Source of the DNA: Bacteroidota bacterium
GTDB taxonomy: Bacteria > Bacteroidota > Bacteroidia > Chitinophagales > LD1
Assembly: GCA_018267365.1 (NCBI GenBank)
Contig: JAFDYQ010000006.1
Span: 62,001 to 126,000, forward strand
DNA length: 64,000 bases
Direction: 5' to 3'
The notes under the pieces are model-generated. The model was given only the letters and a program-made list of their open reading frames with translations. It searched no databases and was not told the DNA's origin. A program made the translations under genes and the position numbers. Shown here piece after piece: positions 17,132-25,672 of this stretch (within the stretch, counting starts at the first letter, position 1; each line of letters begins with the position of its first letter).

Positions 17132-17145
17132 TTGTGAGAGGTGTC

Positions 17146-18102
17146 TTATTTCACACCGATCATCTCTACATCAAAGATCAGGTCAGACTTAGCCGGCAGC
17201 GGTCCGCGTGCCTGGTCGCCATAGGCGAGGAAATAAGGGATAATGAGCTTTGCCTTAGTGCCTACTTTCAGCAGGCCAAAGCCCTCATCCCAGCCGGCTA
17301 TCACACGGCCCATGCCTACCGGAAACTCAAACTCTTTACCACGATCACGCGAGGAGTCAAACTTATTGCCATCCCAGAAGGTGCCCGTGTAGTGTGCTAC
17401 GACGGTTTGGCCTTTGCTGGCTACAGCACCTGTACCTTCTTTCTCGGTGACGATATAGAGCCCCGTACCTGTAGGTACCGCATCAGGAAACTTCTCTTTT
17501 ACTTTCTGCTCCCAGGCAGCCTTCAGCCCTTCGCGGGCCTTCTCTACTTTCTGGCGGAGCAGGTTGTCTCGATCATTGAAGGTGGCGATGGCGTCAAACT
17601 TAGTCGCTGCGTCACCTACGCGCACGATCTCCAGATTGCTGATGGTATCACCCTGGCCTATCGCATTTACCACATCCATGCCCTCTACTACGTGACCAAA
17701 TACAGTATGCTTATCATCCAGCCAGGCTGTAGGTACATGGGTGATAAAGAACTGTGAACCATTGGTGCCCGGACCGGCATTGGCCATAGACAGTACACCC
17801 GGACCTACGTGGCGCAGTGTAGGGTCAAACTCATCACCAAAGCGGTAGCCGGGGCTGCCCGAGCCGCTGCCCGTATGGTCACCGCCCTGTATCATAAACT
17901 TAGGGATGACACGGTGGAAACTCAGTCCATCGTAAAATGGCTTACCCTTCTTGATATTGGCCGCAGGGTGATTGCCCTCGGCGAGCGCTATAAAGTTGGC
18001 TACAGTCACGGGAGTCTTCTCAAACTCCAGGCTGCAGATGATCTTTCCTTTGCTGGTATTAAATACGGCGTAGAGGCCGGGTTGTGATAGTGCTTCTGAC
18101 AT
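17146..18102 (-). CDS. Cyclophilin-FKBP fusion peptidyl-prolyl isomerase, cytoplasmic paralogue
   Basis: 318 residues from the ATG at 18102 ([14 protein letters not shown]); there is no signal peptide, so it should be cytoplasmic. Residues ~8-165 are a cyclophilin domain with the catalytic block [14 protein letters not shown] and [15 protein letters not shown]. After a charged helical linker, residues ~210-318 are an FKBP domain ([37 protein letters not shown]). Both isomerase types therefore sit on one chain. It is one of three paralogues in the same orientation (next at 18838 and 20008), separated from the second by a GNAT gene on the other strand. Role inferred: folding of proline-containing proteins. 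Confidence 0.95.
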   Translation of the reverse strand: MSEALSQPGLYAVFNTSKGKIICSLEFEKTPVTVANFIALAEGNHPAANIKKGKPFYDGLSFHRVIPKFMIQGGDHTGSGSGSPGYRFGDEFDPTLRHVGPGVLSMANAGPGTNGSQFFITHVPTAWLDDKHTVFGHVVEGMDVVNAIGQGDTISNLEIVRVGDAATKFDAIATFNDRDNLLRQKVEKAREGLKAAWEQKVKEKFPDAVPTGTGLYIVTEKEGTGAVASKGQTVVAHYTGTFWDGNKFDSSRDRGKEFEFPVGMGRVIAGWDEGFGLLKVGTKAKLIIPYFLAYGDQARGPLPAKSDLIFDVEMIGVK

Positions 18103-18196
18103 GTATGTATGTTTTATTGAGGCAGCATAGTTAACCATTTACCGCCAAAAGCCCTAGGCGGAGGCATGCTTGTGGGTTATTGCTTATCTTCATCAC

Positions 18197-18781
18197 ATGT
18201 CACCACATATCCGGGCCGGCGAGATACTGGCAGATGCTTTTCACCACTATCCGCTTATGCAGTATGCCTTTGCCGGCCGCACAGAGGAGGCGCGCCACAG
18301 AGGTCTTTTGCAGCTCTATACGCGCTGCGCCTCGGCCGCTTGCCGCTATGGAGGTGTAGTGCTGAATGATACCAACGATGGTGCGCTGATATGGCTGCCT
18401 GGTAGCAGTTTCCCACTCACACTCGGGCAGGAGATCAGGTCAGGTATGGGGCTTATTCCGTTTACAGTAGGTCCGCGTGCTACGCTGCGCCTGGTCAGGC
18501 ATGATGGCGCATCTGAGGGATGGGTGCGCGAGCATGCGGGGGAGAAGATGGGCTATATCTGGTGCCTCGGCGTAGCAGCCTCACAGCGGGGCAAGGGCTA
18601 TAGCCGCGCTCTGATAGGACGTGCCATAGAGCAGATGCGGGCGCAGGGCATGGATACCTTCTGGCTGAAGACCGAGGATCCTAAGAATGTAGAGATATAC
18701 AAACGGATCGGCTTTGAGCTGATGAATGAGATGGTGGTACCCAGCAGCGGCATACGCAGCTGGGCCATGAGGCGGCGATAA
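18197..18781 (+). CDS. GNAT-family N-acetyltransferase
   Basis: 194 residues from the ATG at 18197 (MSPHIRAGEILADAF); a TTG nine codons upstream is possible. The acetyl-CoA binding region is typical: IWCLGVAASQRGKGYSRALIGRAI (Q/RxxGxG/A motif), followed by FWLKTEDPKNVEIYKRIGFEL, the beta6-alpha4-beta7 end of GNAT domains. The N-terminal half is more divergent and probably binds the substrate. Cytoplasmic. Its insertion on the opposite strand between two cyclophilin-FKBP paralogues makes no obvious functional sense. Substrate unknown. Confidence 0.9.
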   Translation: MSPHIRAGEILADAFHHYPLMQYAFAGRTEEARHRGLLQLYTRCASAACRYGGVVLNDTNDGALIWLPGSSFPLTLGQEIRSGMGLIPFTVGPRATLRLVRHDGASEGWVREHAGEKMGYIWCLGVAASQRGKGYSRALIGRAIEQMRAQGMDTFWLKTEDPKNVEIYKRIGFELMNEMVVPSSGIRSWAMRRR

Positions 18782-18783
18782 AA

Positions 18784-18807
18784 AAAGGGCGACCGCAGCC
18801 GCCCTTT
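18784..18807. terminator. Terminator between convergent GNAT and isomerase genes
   Basis: An 8-bp stem (AAAGGGCG / CGCCCTTT, loop ACCGCAGC) sits directly after the GNAT stop. On the minus strand it is followed by a run of six T, so it can end the minus-strand isomerase transcript. Confidence 0.75.
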
Positions 18808-18813
18808 GTATTG

Positions 18814-18836
18814 GTATTGTCTAATGTCTCAAGTCT
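18814..18836. repeat. 23-bp repeat, copy 1 (3' of second isomerase gene)
   Basis: Positions 18814-18836 are identical to 19953-19975. Both copies lie just beyond the stop codon of a cyclophilin-FKBP gene. The sequence itself is made of heptamer units (CTAATGT, CTCAAGT). Confidence 0.85.
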
Positions 18837-18837
18837 C

Positions 18838-19914
18838 TTATTTCACTCCCAGCATCTCTACCTCAAATACGAGGTCGGCCTTAGGGGGGATCACGCCGCC
18901 TGCACCACGATCACCGTAGGCCAGGTAGTATGGTATGATCAGTTTACCCTTGCTGCCTACGTTGAAGAGGCCAAAACCTTCATCCCAGCCTGCTATGACG
19001 CGGTGCTGGCCGAGAGGAAACTCAAACGGCTGACCACGATCTACAGAAGAGTCAAACTTCTTACCATCTTCAAACAGGGTACCTGTGTAGTGCGCTACTA
19101 CAGTCTGGCCCGGCTGTGCCTTAGGGCCTGTGCCTTGCGTCTCTATGGTATAGTAGAGGCCTGAGGCCGTTTTGATAGCGGTAGGGTACTTGGCTTTCAC
19201 CTTGGCGTCCCAGGCTGCCTGCTCTGCTTTACGCTGCGCTTCTTCTTTCTTTTTCAGGTTTTCCTCACCGTCTACAAATGCCTTGACTGCGTCAAAGTTT
19301 TTAGCAGCCTTGCCCACGCGTACGATACGTACGGTGCGCATAGTGTCATTTTGTGCGATAGCATTGACCACAGACTGGCCTAGTACCACGTGGCCAAAGA
19401 TAGTGTGCTTGTCGTTCAGCCATGGGGTAGCCACGTGCGTGATAAAAAACTGTGAGCCATTGGTGCCCGGACCGGCGTTAGCCATAGAGAGTACACCGGG
19501 ACCGGAGTGGCGCAGGGAGGCATCAAACTCATCAGGGAATTTGTAGCCCGGATCGCCCATACCGCTACCCATCGGGTCGCCGCCTTGTATCATAAAATTA
19601 GGGATGACACGGTGAAATTTCAGGCCATCGTAGAATGGCTCACCTTTGCGCACATTGGTCTTAGGGTTCTTGCCCTCTACCAGCGAGACAAAGTTGCCTA
19701 CCGTCATAGGTACTTTGGTATACTCCAGCTGGCATACGATCTTGCCTTTATTGGTATTGAATACGGCATAGAGGCCATCTGTTTTTTCCCAGTTAGGATT
19801 TTCTGCGGCAGCAGGAGCAGCAGCTGGTTTAGCAGCGCCTGCCTGTGCAAAGGCACCTGTAGTACTCAGCAGCGTGGCTACAGCCAGCAGGCCAGTCTTG
19901 ATCGTTCTTATCAT
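18838..19914 (-). CDS. Cyclophilin-FKBP fusion peptidyl-prolyl isomerase, exported paralogue
   Basis: 358 residues with a cleavable signal peptide (MIRTIKTGLLAVATLLSTTGAFAQ) and an Ala/Pro-rich linker, so it is expected in the periplasm. The cyclophilin domain (~45-205) has FHRVIPNFMIQGGD and [16 protein letters not shown] strongly charged helix (EENLKKKEEAQRKAEQAAW) leads to the FKBP domain (~250-358: [39 protein letters not shown]). All core active-site residues of both folds appear intact. Nearest relatives are the flanking paralogues at 17146 and 20008. Likely a folding factor for exported or outer-membrane proteins, by inference from location. Confidence 0.95.
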   Translation of the reverse strand: MIRTIKTGLLAVATLLSTTGAFAQAGAAKPAAAPAAAENPNWEKTDGLYAVFNTNKGKIVCQLEYTKVPMTVGNFVSLVEGKNPKTNVRKGEPFYDGLKFHRVIPNFMIQGGDPMGSGMGDPGYKFPDEFDASLRHSGPGVLSMANAGPGTNGSQFFITHVATPWLNDKHTIFGHVVLGQSVVNAIAQNDTMRTVRIVRVGKAAKNFDAVKAFVDGEENLKKKEEAQRKAEQAAWDAKVKAKYPTAIKTASGLYYTIETQGTGPKAQPGQTVVAHYTGTLFEDGKKFDSSVDRGQPFEFPLGQHRVIAGWDEGFGLFNVGSKGKLIIPYYLAYGDRGAGGVIPPKADLVFEVEMLGVK

Positions 19915-19952
19915 GTTGGTTTTGATTTTTATGAATTTGGTTAAAGCTTCTT

Positions 19953-20007
19953 GTATTGTCTAATGTCTCAAGTCTAGTGCCTGCCTGCCGGTAGGCAGGT
20001 CTCGTGT
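19953..20007. repeat. Heptamer tract with embedded 20-bp palindrome; contains 23-bp repeat copy 2
   Basis: Units of seven bases beginning CT run at 19960, 19967 and 19974 (CTAATGT, CTCAAGT, CTAGTGC) and again at 20001 (CTCGTGT). Between them, 19980-19999 reads CCTGCCTGCCGGTAGGCAGG, an imperfect palindrome found identically at 30986-31005. Positions 19953-19975 repeat 18814-18836. At copy 1 the corresponding site has no palindrome, so the palindrome looks like an insertion into the heptamer tract. The element ends exactly at the stop codon of the third isomerase gene. Confidence 0.85.
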
Positions 20008-21180
20008 CTATTTCACTCCGATCATCTGCACGTCAAACACGAGGTCGGCGCGTGCAGGTATCACCGGCGGTGAACCCTGGTCACCGTAGCCGAGATAGAA
20101 TGGTATGATCAGTTTGCCCTTAGACCCTACAGGAAAGTAGCCAAAGCCCTCATCCCAGCCGTCTATGACCTGATGGCCACCGAGCGTAAATTCAAACGGA
20201 TTGCCACGATCCAGAGAGGAGTCAAATTTTTTGCCATCCCACAGTGTACCCGTATAGTGGGCTACTACGATCTGTCCGGGTTTTGCCTTAGGGCCGGTGC
20301 CGGGTGTAGTGATCAGATAGTACAGGCCGGATGCAGTGCGCCTGGCGCCCGGATATTTTGCTTTCACTTTGGCATCCCACTGCGGGTAGGTGGCCGCCAT
20401 CTGGGCTACCTGCGCCTGATGCTGTTTGATAGCAGCCTGCATTTTTGCATCCCTTTCTTTTTTCTGGTCTTCTATGATCTTTGCGCATTCAGCCATCTTC
20501 TTATTGAATGTAGCTACCGCATCCCAAGCCTCGGCATCTTTTCCTACGCGTACGATAGTGACAGAGTCCATTTTGTCTCCCACGGTAGTCGCGTTTACCA
20601 CCTTCATGCCTGACACTACATAGCCAAATACATTGTATTTGCCATCCAGCATCGGTGTTGGCTGCTTGGTGATGTAGATCTGGCTGCCGTTTGTATTAGG
20701 ACCGGCATTGGCCATAGCCAGTGTACCGGCACGGTTGTGTGTGAGGGTCGGGTCTACCTCATTGATAAACTCATAGCCCGGACCACCACGACCTGTGCCC
20801 TCCGGATCACCGCCTTGTATCACAAAGTCAGGCTCTACACGGTGCCAGGTCAGCCCATTGAAATATGGCTTACCCTTGCGGAAATTCGTTTTAGGATTGG
20901 TGCCCTCCGCCAGTGTCACAAAGTTGGCCACGGTCAGTGGGGCTTTAGTGTACTCCAGCTTGCAGACTATCTGTCCCTTCGCATTGCTAAAGACAGCATA
21001 GATACCATCCTCACTGCGCCAGTTGGCATCGTCCTGAGATACCGGTGCAGGTGCTGCAGGAGTAGTATCTACGGGTAGTGTCTGCTGCGCCTCATCAGCC
21101 GGTTTGTTGTTATTGCACGATGAGAAGAGCGCTGTCAGGGCGATCAGCAGCATCGGCACAGTTTGTTTCAGTTGCTTCAT
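20008..21180 (-). CDS. Cyclophilin-FKBP fusion peptidyl-prolyl isomerase, lipoprotein paralogue
   Basis: 390 residues. The N-terminus is a lipoprotein signal (MKQLKQTVPMLLIALTALFSSC, Cys at residue 22) followed by a Pro/Ala-rich tether. Residues ~55-215 are a cyclophilin domain with WHRVEPDFVIQGGD and MANAGPNTNGSQIYI; the usual Phe-Phe after SQ is Ile-Tyr here, a change in the proline pocket. A long charged helix (MAECAKIIEDQKKERDAKMQAAIKQHQ) is followed by the FKBP domain (~290-390: [38 protein letters not shown]). Expected to be anchored in the inner or outer membrane facing the periplasm. Third member of the local paralogue set. Confidence 0.95.
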   Translation of the reverse strand: MKQLKQTVPMLLIALTALFSSCNNNKPADEAQQTLPVDTTPAAPAPVSQDDANWRSEDGIYAVFSNAKGQIVCKLEYTKAPLTVANFVTLAEGTNPKTNFRKGKPYFNGLTWHRVEPDFVIQGGDPEGTGRGGPGYEFINEVDPTLTHNRAGTLAMANAGPNTNGSQIYITKQPTPMLDGKYNVFGYVVSGMKVVNATTVGDKMDSVTIVRVGKDAEAWDAVATFNKKMAECAKIIEDQKKERDAKMQAAIKQHQAQVAQMAATYPQWDAKVKAKYPGARRTASGLYYLITTPGTGPKAKPGQIVVAHYTGTLWDGKKFDSSLDRGNPFEFTLGGHQVIDGWDEGFGYFPVGSKGKLIIPFYLGYGDQGSPPVIPARADLVFDVQMIGVK

Positions 21181-21200
21181 GTACGGTCTTTACTTTTTGT

Positions 21201-22211
21201 TTATTGAAAGAGCTCTTTGGAGAGTTCTATAAATCGTTTTTCGGTTTCTTCCATATTCAGCAGGCTCTTGCCTCCGGAGGCATTGCGGTGGCCGCCGCCT
21301 TCATAGTATTTCCGCGCAAAGGCATTGACATCTATGTCATCCTTAGAGCGGAAGGATATCTTCACTTTGTCGCGCTCCTCAGAGAAGAGCACCGACAGCT
21401 TCACACTGGATATTTTAAAGGCATAGTTGACCAGGCCTTCATTATCTCCCAGCTGCAAATTAAATCTTCTGGCTTCACTCTGCCCTATCGAAATGTAGGC
21501 CACGCGCCCATCATTTACAACTTTTAACTTTTCCAGTAATGCGTACCCAAAGTAGTGCAGCCTGCGCTCGTCAAAGACGTTGTTGATCTTGTCACTCACA
21601 TAGTCAGGAGAGGCACCATGCGCTATCAGGCCGCTGGCTACTTTAAATACATTGGGGGTCGTATTGCTATGCTGAAAGAAGCCCGTATCCGCTACGAGGC
21701 CGGCATAGAGATCTTCGGCTATATCGGCATCTATCAGCGCCTCATCTCCCAGAGCACATATCACATCATAGACCATCTCTGCCGTAGCGGCATAGGTAGT
21801 ATCAGAAAAAGTGATCGCCGCAAAGCCTTCCGGCTGCTGGTGGTGGTCTATCATCACTTTGGCAGCTGTACTCTGTACGAGCAGGTCGGCCATCTTCTCG
21901 GCACGCGCCTGTACATTAAAGTCGAGTACAAAGATCACCTCTGCCTCTGCTACCTTCTGGCGGGCTATGCGGTTTTGCTTTTCGTCTTCGTAGTCCAGCA
22001 GGTGCTCCGTACCCTTGATCCAGGCCAGGTTGGCCGTGTAGTGGGTAGGAGAGATGAAGGTAGCGCTGTGGCCCTTCAGCTCCAGGTAGCGGCGCCAGCC
22101 CAGGCTGGAGCCTATGGCATCGGCATCCGGGCGCGGGTGGGTCACGATCACACACCGGCGCGGCGTGCTCAGCAGCATGCGCAGTGCATGGATATTGTCA
22201 TGATTGATCAT
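21201..22211 (-). CDS. nrnA: DHH-DHHA1 phosphoesterase, NrnA-like oligoribonuclease / pAp phosphatase
   Basis: 336 residues. DHH-domain motifs in order: VTHPRPDADAIGSSLGW, VIFVLDFN, VMIDHHQQ with the name-giving Asp-His-His, and ADTGFFQHSNTT. The C-terminal DHHA1 domain carries the RNA-binding GGGHRNASGGK. Length and order fit NrnA, which degrades nanoRNA and dephosphorylates pAp using Mn2+. Cytoplasmic. It lies 20 bp upstream of the lipoprotein isomerase gene on the same strand and is probably co-transcribed with it; a functional tie is not evident. Confidence 0.92.
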   Translation of the reverse strand: MINHDNIHALRMLLSTPRRCVIVTHPRPDADAIGSSLGWRRYLELKGHSATFISPTHYTANLAWIKGTEHLLDYEDEKQNRIARQKVAEAEVIFVLDFNVQARAEKMADLLVQSTAAKVMIDHHQQPEGFAAITFSDTTYAATAEMVYDVICALGDEALIDADIAEDLYAGLVADTGFFQHSNTTPNVFKVASGLIAHGASPDYVSDKINNVFDERRLHYFGYALLEKLKVVNDGRVAYISIGQSEARRFNLQLGDNEGLVNYAFKISSVKLSVLFSEERDKVKISFRSKDDIDVNAFARKYYEGGGHRNASGGKSLLNMEETEKRFIELSKELFQ

Positions 22212-22376
22212 CAGGCGGCAAAAGTGCTAAATAAATGGCGGTTTCAAAATTTACTACTAGTCAAGGCTGTATGTATGCTTACTAAGGAGCAGGCAAGGAA
22301 GCTTTTTGTTCAGCTTGTTAATTTTAACAATCTATTGTACCTTACGTTGCCTTTCTGATCACCCTAATCCAGCATT

Positions 22377-24491
22377 ATGAGATTTTACCTCGCCGCTCTA
22401 TGCCTGGTACTAGCTATCAGGGTATCCGCACAAAACAATGTCGGCATCGGGATACCTAATCCTGATCGCTCCGCGATACTCGATATCACCTCCCGCGACA
22501 AAGGTCTGCTCATACCGCGCCTGCGTAGTATAGATCGCACGGGCATTGTAGCGCCTGCCACTGCACTACTGGTGTTTGATACTGACTCCGGCTGTTTCTT
22601 TTATTTCGCCGGTAGCTGGCAGTCATTGTGTCGTGGTGGTGCAGGCGCAGCCGGCGCTACAGGACCTGCCGGCGCACCGGGTACCGGTGTTTCGTCTATC
22701 GTGAATAACAACAACGGCACGCTGACTATCACCTACTCTGACGGCACTACTAGTACTATTTCTTCTGGCGGTACCACAGGTCCTACGGGTCCGACAGGTA
22801 CGGGCGTGACAGGTCCTACAGGCGTGGGCATCTCCTCTATAGTCAATAATGGCAGCGGTACTATCACGATCACCTATAGCGATGGTACTACAAGTACCAT
22901 TACCTCTGCCGGGACTACTGGCCCTACTGGCCCCACAGGTAGCAATGGCACAGGTGGTGGCGCTACCGGCCCCACCGGGCCTACAGGAGCTACCGGGATA
23001 GCTGGTAGCACTGGCCCTACCGGCGCGGCTGGCTCCAGCGGAACAGGCGGTGGCGCTACGGGACCCACCGGGCCTACAGGAGCTACCGGGATAGCTGGTA
23101 GCACCGGCCCTACCGGCTCCACAGGTGGCAATGGCACCGGCGGTGGCGCTACAGGGCCTACCGGGCCTACTGGCGCTACCGGTATGGCTGGTAGCACCGG
23201 CCCTACCGGCGCAGCTGGCTCCAGTGGTACAGGCGGTGGCGCTACCGGACCCACAGGTGCGACAGGGGCTACAGGCATAGCTGGCAGCACCGGCCCTACC
23301 GGCCCTGCTGGCTCCAGTGGCATAGGCGGAGGCGCTACGGGACCCACAGGCCCTACAGGTGCTACAGGGATGGCTGGTAGCACTGGACCTACCGGCCCTG
23401 CCGGCTCCAGTGGCACAGGCGGAGGCACAGGACCTACCGGACCGACCGGAGCCACAGGTAGCACGGGGCCCGCAGGTGCAGGCACCACCGGGCCTACAGG
23501 GCCGTCAGGCAGTGGATCAGCAGGCGCTACGGGACCTACGGGGCCAGGTTCTATTTGCGCTACAGCGGTGACCAACCAAGTCGTAAAGTTCACCAGCAGC
23601 TCTGCGATCTGCAACTCGATCATTTATGATAACGGCACCAATGTGGGTATTTCGCAGACCAGTCCCACAGCTAAGCTGGACATCAATCAGACCGGCACCG
23701 CCAGAGCCCTATACGCTACACAAAACAATACAACAGATGTCGCCCGATTTGTGCAAAATGGTACGGGTACCGGCGTATATGCCTCCACACCTGTCAATGG
23801 TGGCATTCCAATAGCGGCGGCCGGTCAGGGCCTTGCCCCCTTTACTACGGTATCACTCACACTCACAGCACCGGGCATAAATATTTCCACCAACTATCAG
23901 CCGGGCACAGGTATTTCTACCATAGGCAGAGGACATGGTATCATATCCATAGGCAAGGATGACGTGGGAAGCTATGACCACGATGGAGGTTTTTTTGCCG
24001 TGGCACAGCCAAGCTCCAATACAGGTATAGCGATATCCAGTGTGGCTGCTCTGATCAATAATACCGTCTATAAGATCGTAGGCATCGGTATCGTATCTAC
24101 TATAGTGAAGGATACCTTAGAAAAGGCTGTGGCCATGGCCTGCCCTGAAGCGCCCGAACCATTGTTTCAAGATCTGGGCACAGGGCGGCTCAAAAATGGT
24201 TTTTGCCATGTCACACTCGACCCGATATTATCCAAAAACATAATAGTAGACGAGAGGCATCCCATCAAAGTATTCGTGCAGGTAGAGGATATGTGCTATG
24301 GTGTTTGCGTGAAAAATAAGAGCGCCTACGGATTTGATGTCTACGAGCTCAATGGCGGCAGGTCTGATACGCCGTTCTCCTGGTACGTCAGTGCCAATAG
24401 GTCCAATACGGAGATCAACGGCTTCACCTCTGACTATGAGTCCTTCCGCTTTCGACAGCTCGGCACGAGTAGCTTCGGAGGTTTGAAATAG
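22377..24491 (+). CDS. Secreted collagen-like (Gly-Pro-Thr) repeat surface protein
   Basis: 704 residues with a signal peptide ([19 protein letters not shown]). A short N-terminal domain ([23 protein letters not shown]) typical of Bacteroidota fibre-like proteins is followed by two copies of a [24 protein letters not shown] module and then about 180 residues of Gly-X-Y repeats rich in GPT and GAT. Five of these units are 31 residues long and nearly identical (22953-23417). The C-terminal ~300 residues hold a beta-rich domain ending in [20 protein letters not shown] and [10 protein letters not shown]. Gly-X-Thr collagen-like stalks are glycosylated in other bacteria; here that is inference. 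No T9SS tail is seen. A second, differently built member lies at 34325. Confidence 0.88.
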   Translation: MRFYLAALCLVLAIRVSAQNNVGIGIPNPDRSAILDITSRDKGLLIPRLRSIDRTGIVAPATALLVFDTDSGCFFYFAGSWQSLCRGGAGAAGATGPAGAPGTGVSSIVNNNNGTLTITYSDGTTSTISSGGTTGPTGPTGTGVTGPTGVGISSIVNNGSGTITITYSDGTTSTITSAGTTGPTGPTGSNGTGGGATGPTGPTGATGIAGSTGPTGAAGSSGTGGGATGPTGPTGATGIAGSTGPTGSTGGNGTGGGATGPTGPTGATGMAGSTGPTGAAGSSGTGGGATGPTGATGATGIAGSTGPTGPAGSSGIGGGATGPTGPTGATGMAGSTGPTGPAGSSGTGGGTGPTGPTGATGSTGPAGAGTTGPTGPSGSGSAGATGPTGPGSICATAVTNQVVKFTSSSAICNSIIYDNGTNVGISQTSPTAKLDINQTGTARALYATQNNTTDVARFVQNGTGTGVYASTPVNGGIPIAAAGQGLAPFTTVSLTLTAPGINISTNYQPGTGISTIGRGHGIISIGKDDVGSYDHDGGFFAVAQPSSNTGIAISSVAALINNTVYKIVGIGIVSTIVKDTLEKAVAMACPEAPEPLFQDLGTGRLKNGFCHVTLDPILSKNIIVDERHPIKVFVQVEDMCYGVCVKNKSAYGFDVYELNGGRSDTPFSWYVSANRSNTEINGFTSDYESFRFRQLGTSSFGGLK
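22953..23417 (+). repeat. Five tandem 93-bp coding repeats in the collagen-like gene
   Basis: Units start at 22953, 23046, 23139, 23232 and 23325, each 93 bp (31 codons beginning Gly-Gly-Gly-Ala-Thr-Gly), followed by a partial unit. They differ at few positions (Ile/Met, Ala-Ala/Pro-Ala, Ser-Ser-Gly/Gly-Asn-Gly). Near-identity at DNA level indicates recent duplication or ongoing recombination. Not a CRISPR array: there are no spacers and the reading frame is continuous. Confidence 0.9.
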
Positions 24492-24563
24492 TATTTACTG
24501 CGAAATATATCAATGCTACCTCGAAAATGAAGGTAGGAGGTGTGTTAGGGTTAAATATGATAC

Positions 24564-24584
24564 ACCTGCCTACTGCTGGCAGGT
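24564..24584. repeat. Degenerate relative of the dispersed palindrome
   Basis: ACCTGCC and GGCAGGT form an inverted repeat around TACTGCT, in the intergenic space between the collagen-like gene and def. Arms match those of the palindromes at 19980, 30986 and 38859, the centre does not. It may also act as a weak terminator. Confidence 0.5.
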
Positions 24585-24606
24585 CGGCCATTTCTAATCG
24601 CGTTTC

Positions 24607-25164
24607 TTACTTCTTCGGAAACTTCATCCTGTAGCTCACGTCTACGTCGCCTTTGGATATTTTCTCCAGCTTGCTTTTCAGCAGGCTGCGGCGCAGCGGC
24701 TTGAGGTGGTCTATGAAGAGTTTGCCCTCTATATGATCATACTCGTGCTGTATCACGCGGGCATTCATATCATCAAACTCCTTCTCTTGTTCTTGCCAGT
24801 TGCGGTCAAAGTAGCGGATACGGACCGTCGGTTTGCGCGATACGTCTTCGCGGATGCCGGGTATGCTCAGGCAGCCCTCCTCGTAGGCCCACTCTGATCC
24901 GGCTTCTTTGATGATCTCGGCGTTGATGAAAACCTCCCGTACGCCTTTGTGCTCCTCCTCCTCGTCATACATCTTGGTGCTGTCTATCACAAAGAGGCGG
25001 ATAGCTTTGCCTACCTGCGGAGCGGCCAGGCCTACACCTTTACTCTTCTCCATGGTCTCAAACATATCTTCTATGAGCTTGTCCAGGCCCGGATAGTCCT
25101 TATCTATCTCTGCGCCCATCTTTCTCAGTACAGGGTCTCCGTATGCTACTATCGGTAGGAACAT
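24607..25164 (-). CDS. def: Peptide deformylase
   Basis: 185 residues with all three deformylase motifs: GVGLAAPQVG, EEGCLSIPGIREDV (metal-binding Cys) and IQHEYDHIEGKLFIDHL (HExxH-like, here HEYDH). Family knowledge: removes the formyl group from the initiator Met of new proteins, with Fe2+ as the metal. Cytoplasmic. It lies downstream of ruvX on the same strand, separated by a 94-bp spacer filled with short tandem repeats (25186-25257). Confidence 0.97.
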   Translation of the reverse strand: MFLPIVAYGDPVLRKMGAEIDKDYPGLDKLIEDMFETMEKSKGVGLAAPQVGKAIRLFVIDSTKMYDEEEEHKGVREVFINAEIIKEAGSEWAYEEGCLSIPGIREDVSRKPTVRIRYFDRNWQEQEKEFDDMNARVIQHEYDHIEGKLFIDHLKPLRRSLLKSKLEKISKGDVDVSYRMKFPKK

Positions 25165-25185
25165 CTTCTTATTTCTGATTTACGT

Positions 25186-25257
25186 GATTTCGGATTTCGG
25201 ATGTTTGATTTCGGTTGTGCAATCATTTCCCAATTTTCAAATCAGCACATTTGCACA
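25186..25257. repeat. Heptamer and octamer tandem tracts between ruvX and def
   Basis: 7-base units start at 25186, 25193, 25200, 25207 and 25214, three of them GATTTCG. A separate 8-base series follows at 25234, 25242 and 25250 (TTTTCAAA, TCAGCACA, TTTGCACA). Together they fill most of the 94-bp intergenic space. No coding capacity or promoter recognised. Confidence 0.75.
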
Positions 25258-25258
25258 T

Positions 25259-25672
25259 TCACCCTCTGCTTTCCATATAGTTTTGCAAGATAATCGTTGC
25301 GCTTATTTTGTCTAAATTTTCTTTCTTCTGCCGGTCTTTTTTCTTCATGCCGCCCTGTATCATGGCCTCCATAGCCATGCGCGAGGTGAAGCTCTCATCT
25401 GCTTTCACCACCGGTATCTGGGGATAGAGTTTTTGTAGCTGCCCTATGAACTTTGTGATGTGAGGTATCACAGGGTTCTCTTTGAAGCCATCATTGTACG
25501 GCCAGCCTACTACAAAGGTCTCCACTTGCTCACGGGCCAGATAGGTTTTGATCCAGTCATAGATGCTCTTGGTCTCTATCGTATCCACTGCACTGGCTAT
25601 GATCTGTAGCGGGTCTGTGGCAGCCACGCCCACTCGTCTCTGTCCGTAGTCAAATGCCAGGATACGAGCCAT
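25259..25672 (-). CDS. ruvX: Putative Holliday junction resolvase / pre-16S rRNA nuclease (YqgF/RuvX)
   Basis: 137 residues, the normal family length. RNase H-like motifs: MARILAFDYGQRRVGVA with the first catalytic Asp, VVGWPYNDG, VVKADESFTSRMA with a catalytic Asp/Glu pair, and the final KISATIILQNYME. Family knowledge: YqgF acts in 16S rRNA 5'-end maturation and has been proposed as a junction resolvase. Its ATG overlaps the stop of the upstream DUF1573 gene by one base (TAATG), so they are coupled. Confidence 0.93.
   Translation of the reverse strand: MARILAFDYGQRRVGVAATDPLQIIASAVDTIETKSIYDWIKTYLAREQVETFVVGWPYNDGFKENPVIPHITKFIGQLQKLYPQIPVVKADESFTSRMAMEAMIQGGMKKKDRQKKENLDKISATIILQNYMESRG

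Noticed and set aside
22953-23417. Possible CRISPR-like direct repeats
   Set aside because: Units are 93 bp, contiguous, without spacers and in frame inside a protein gene.
22874-23623. 249-residue open frame on the minus strand rich in PVGPVAP
   Set aside because: It is the exact antisense of the Gly-Pro-Thr repeats of the collagen-like gene; repetitive GC-rich codons keep the opposite frame open. No start context or family match.
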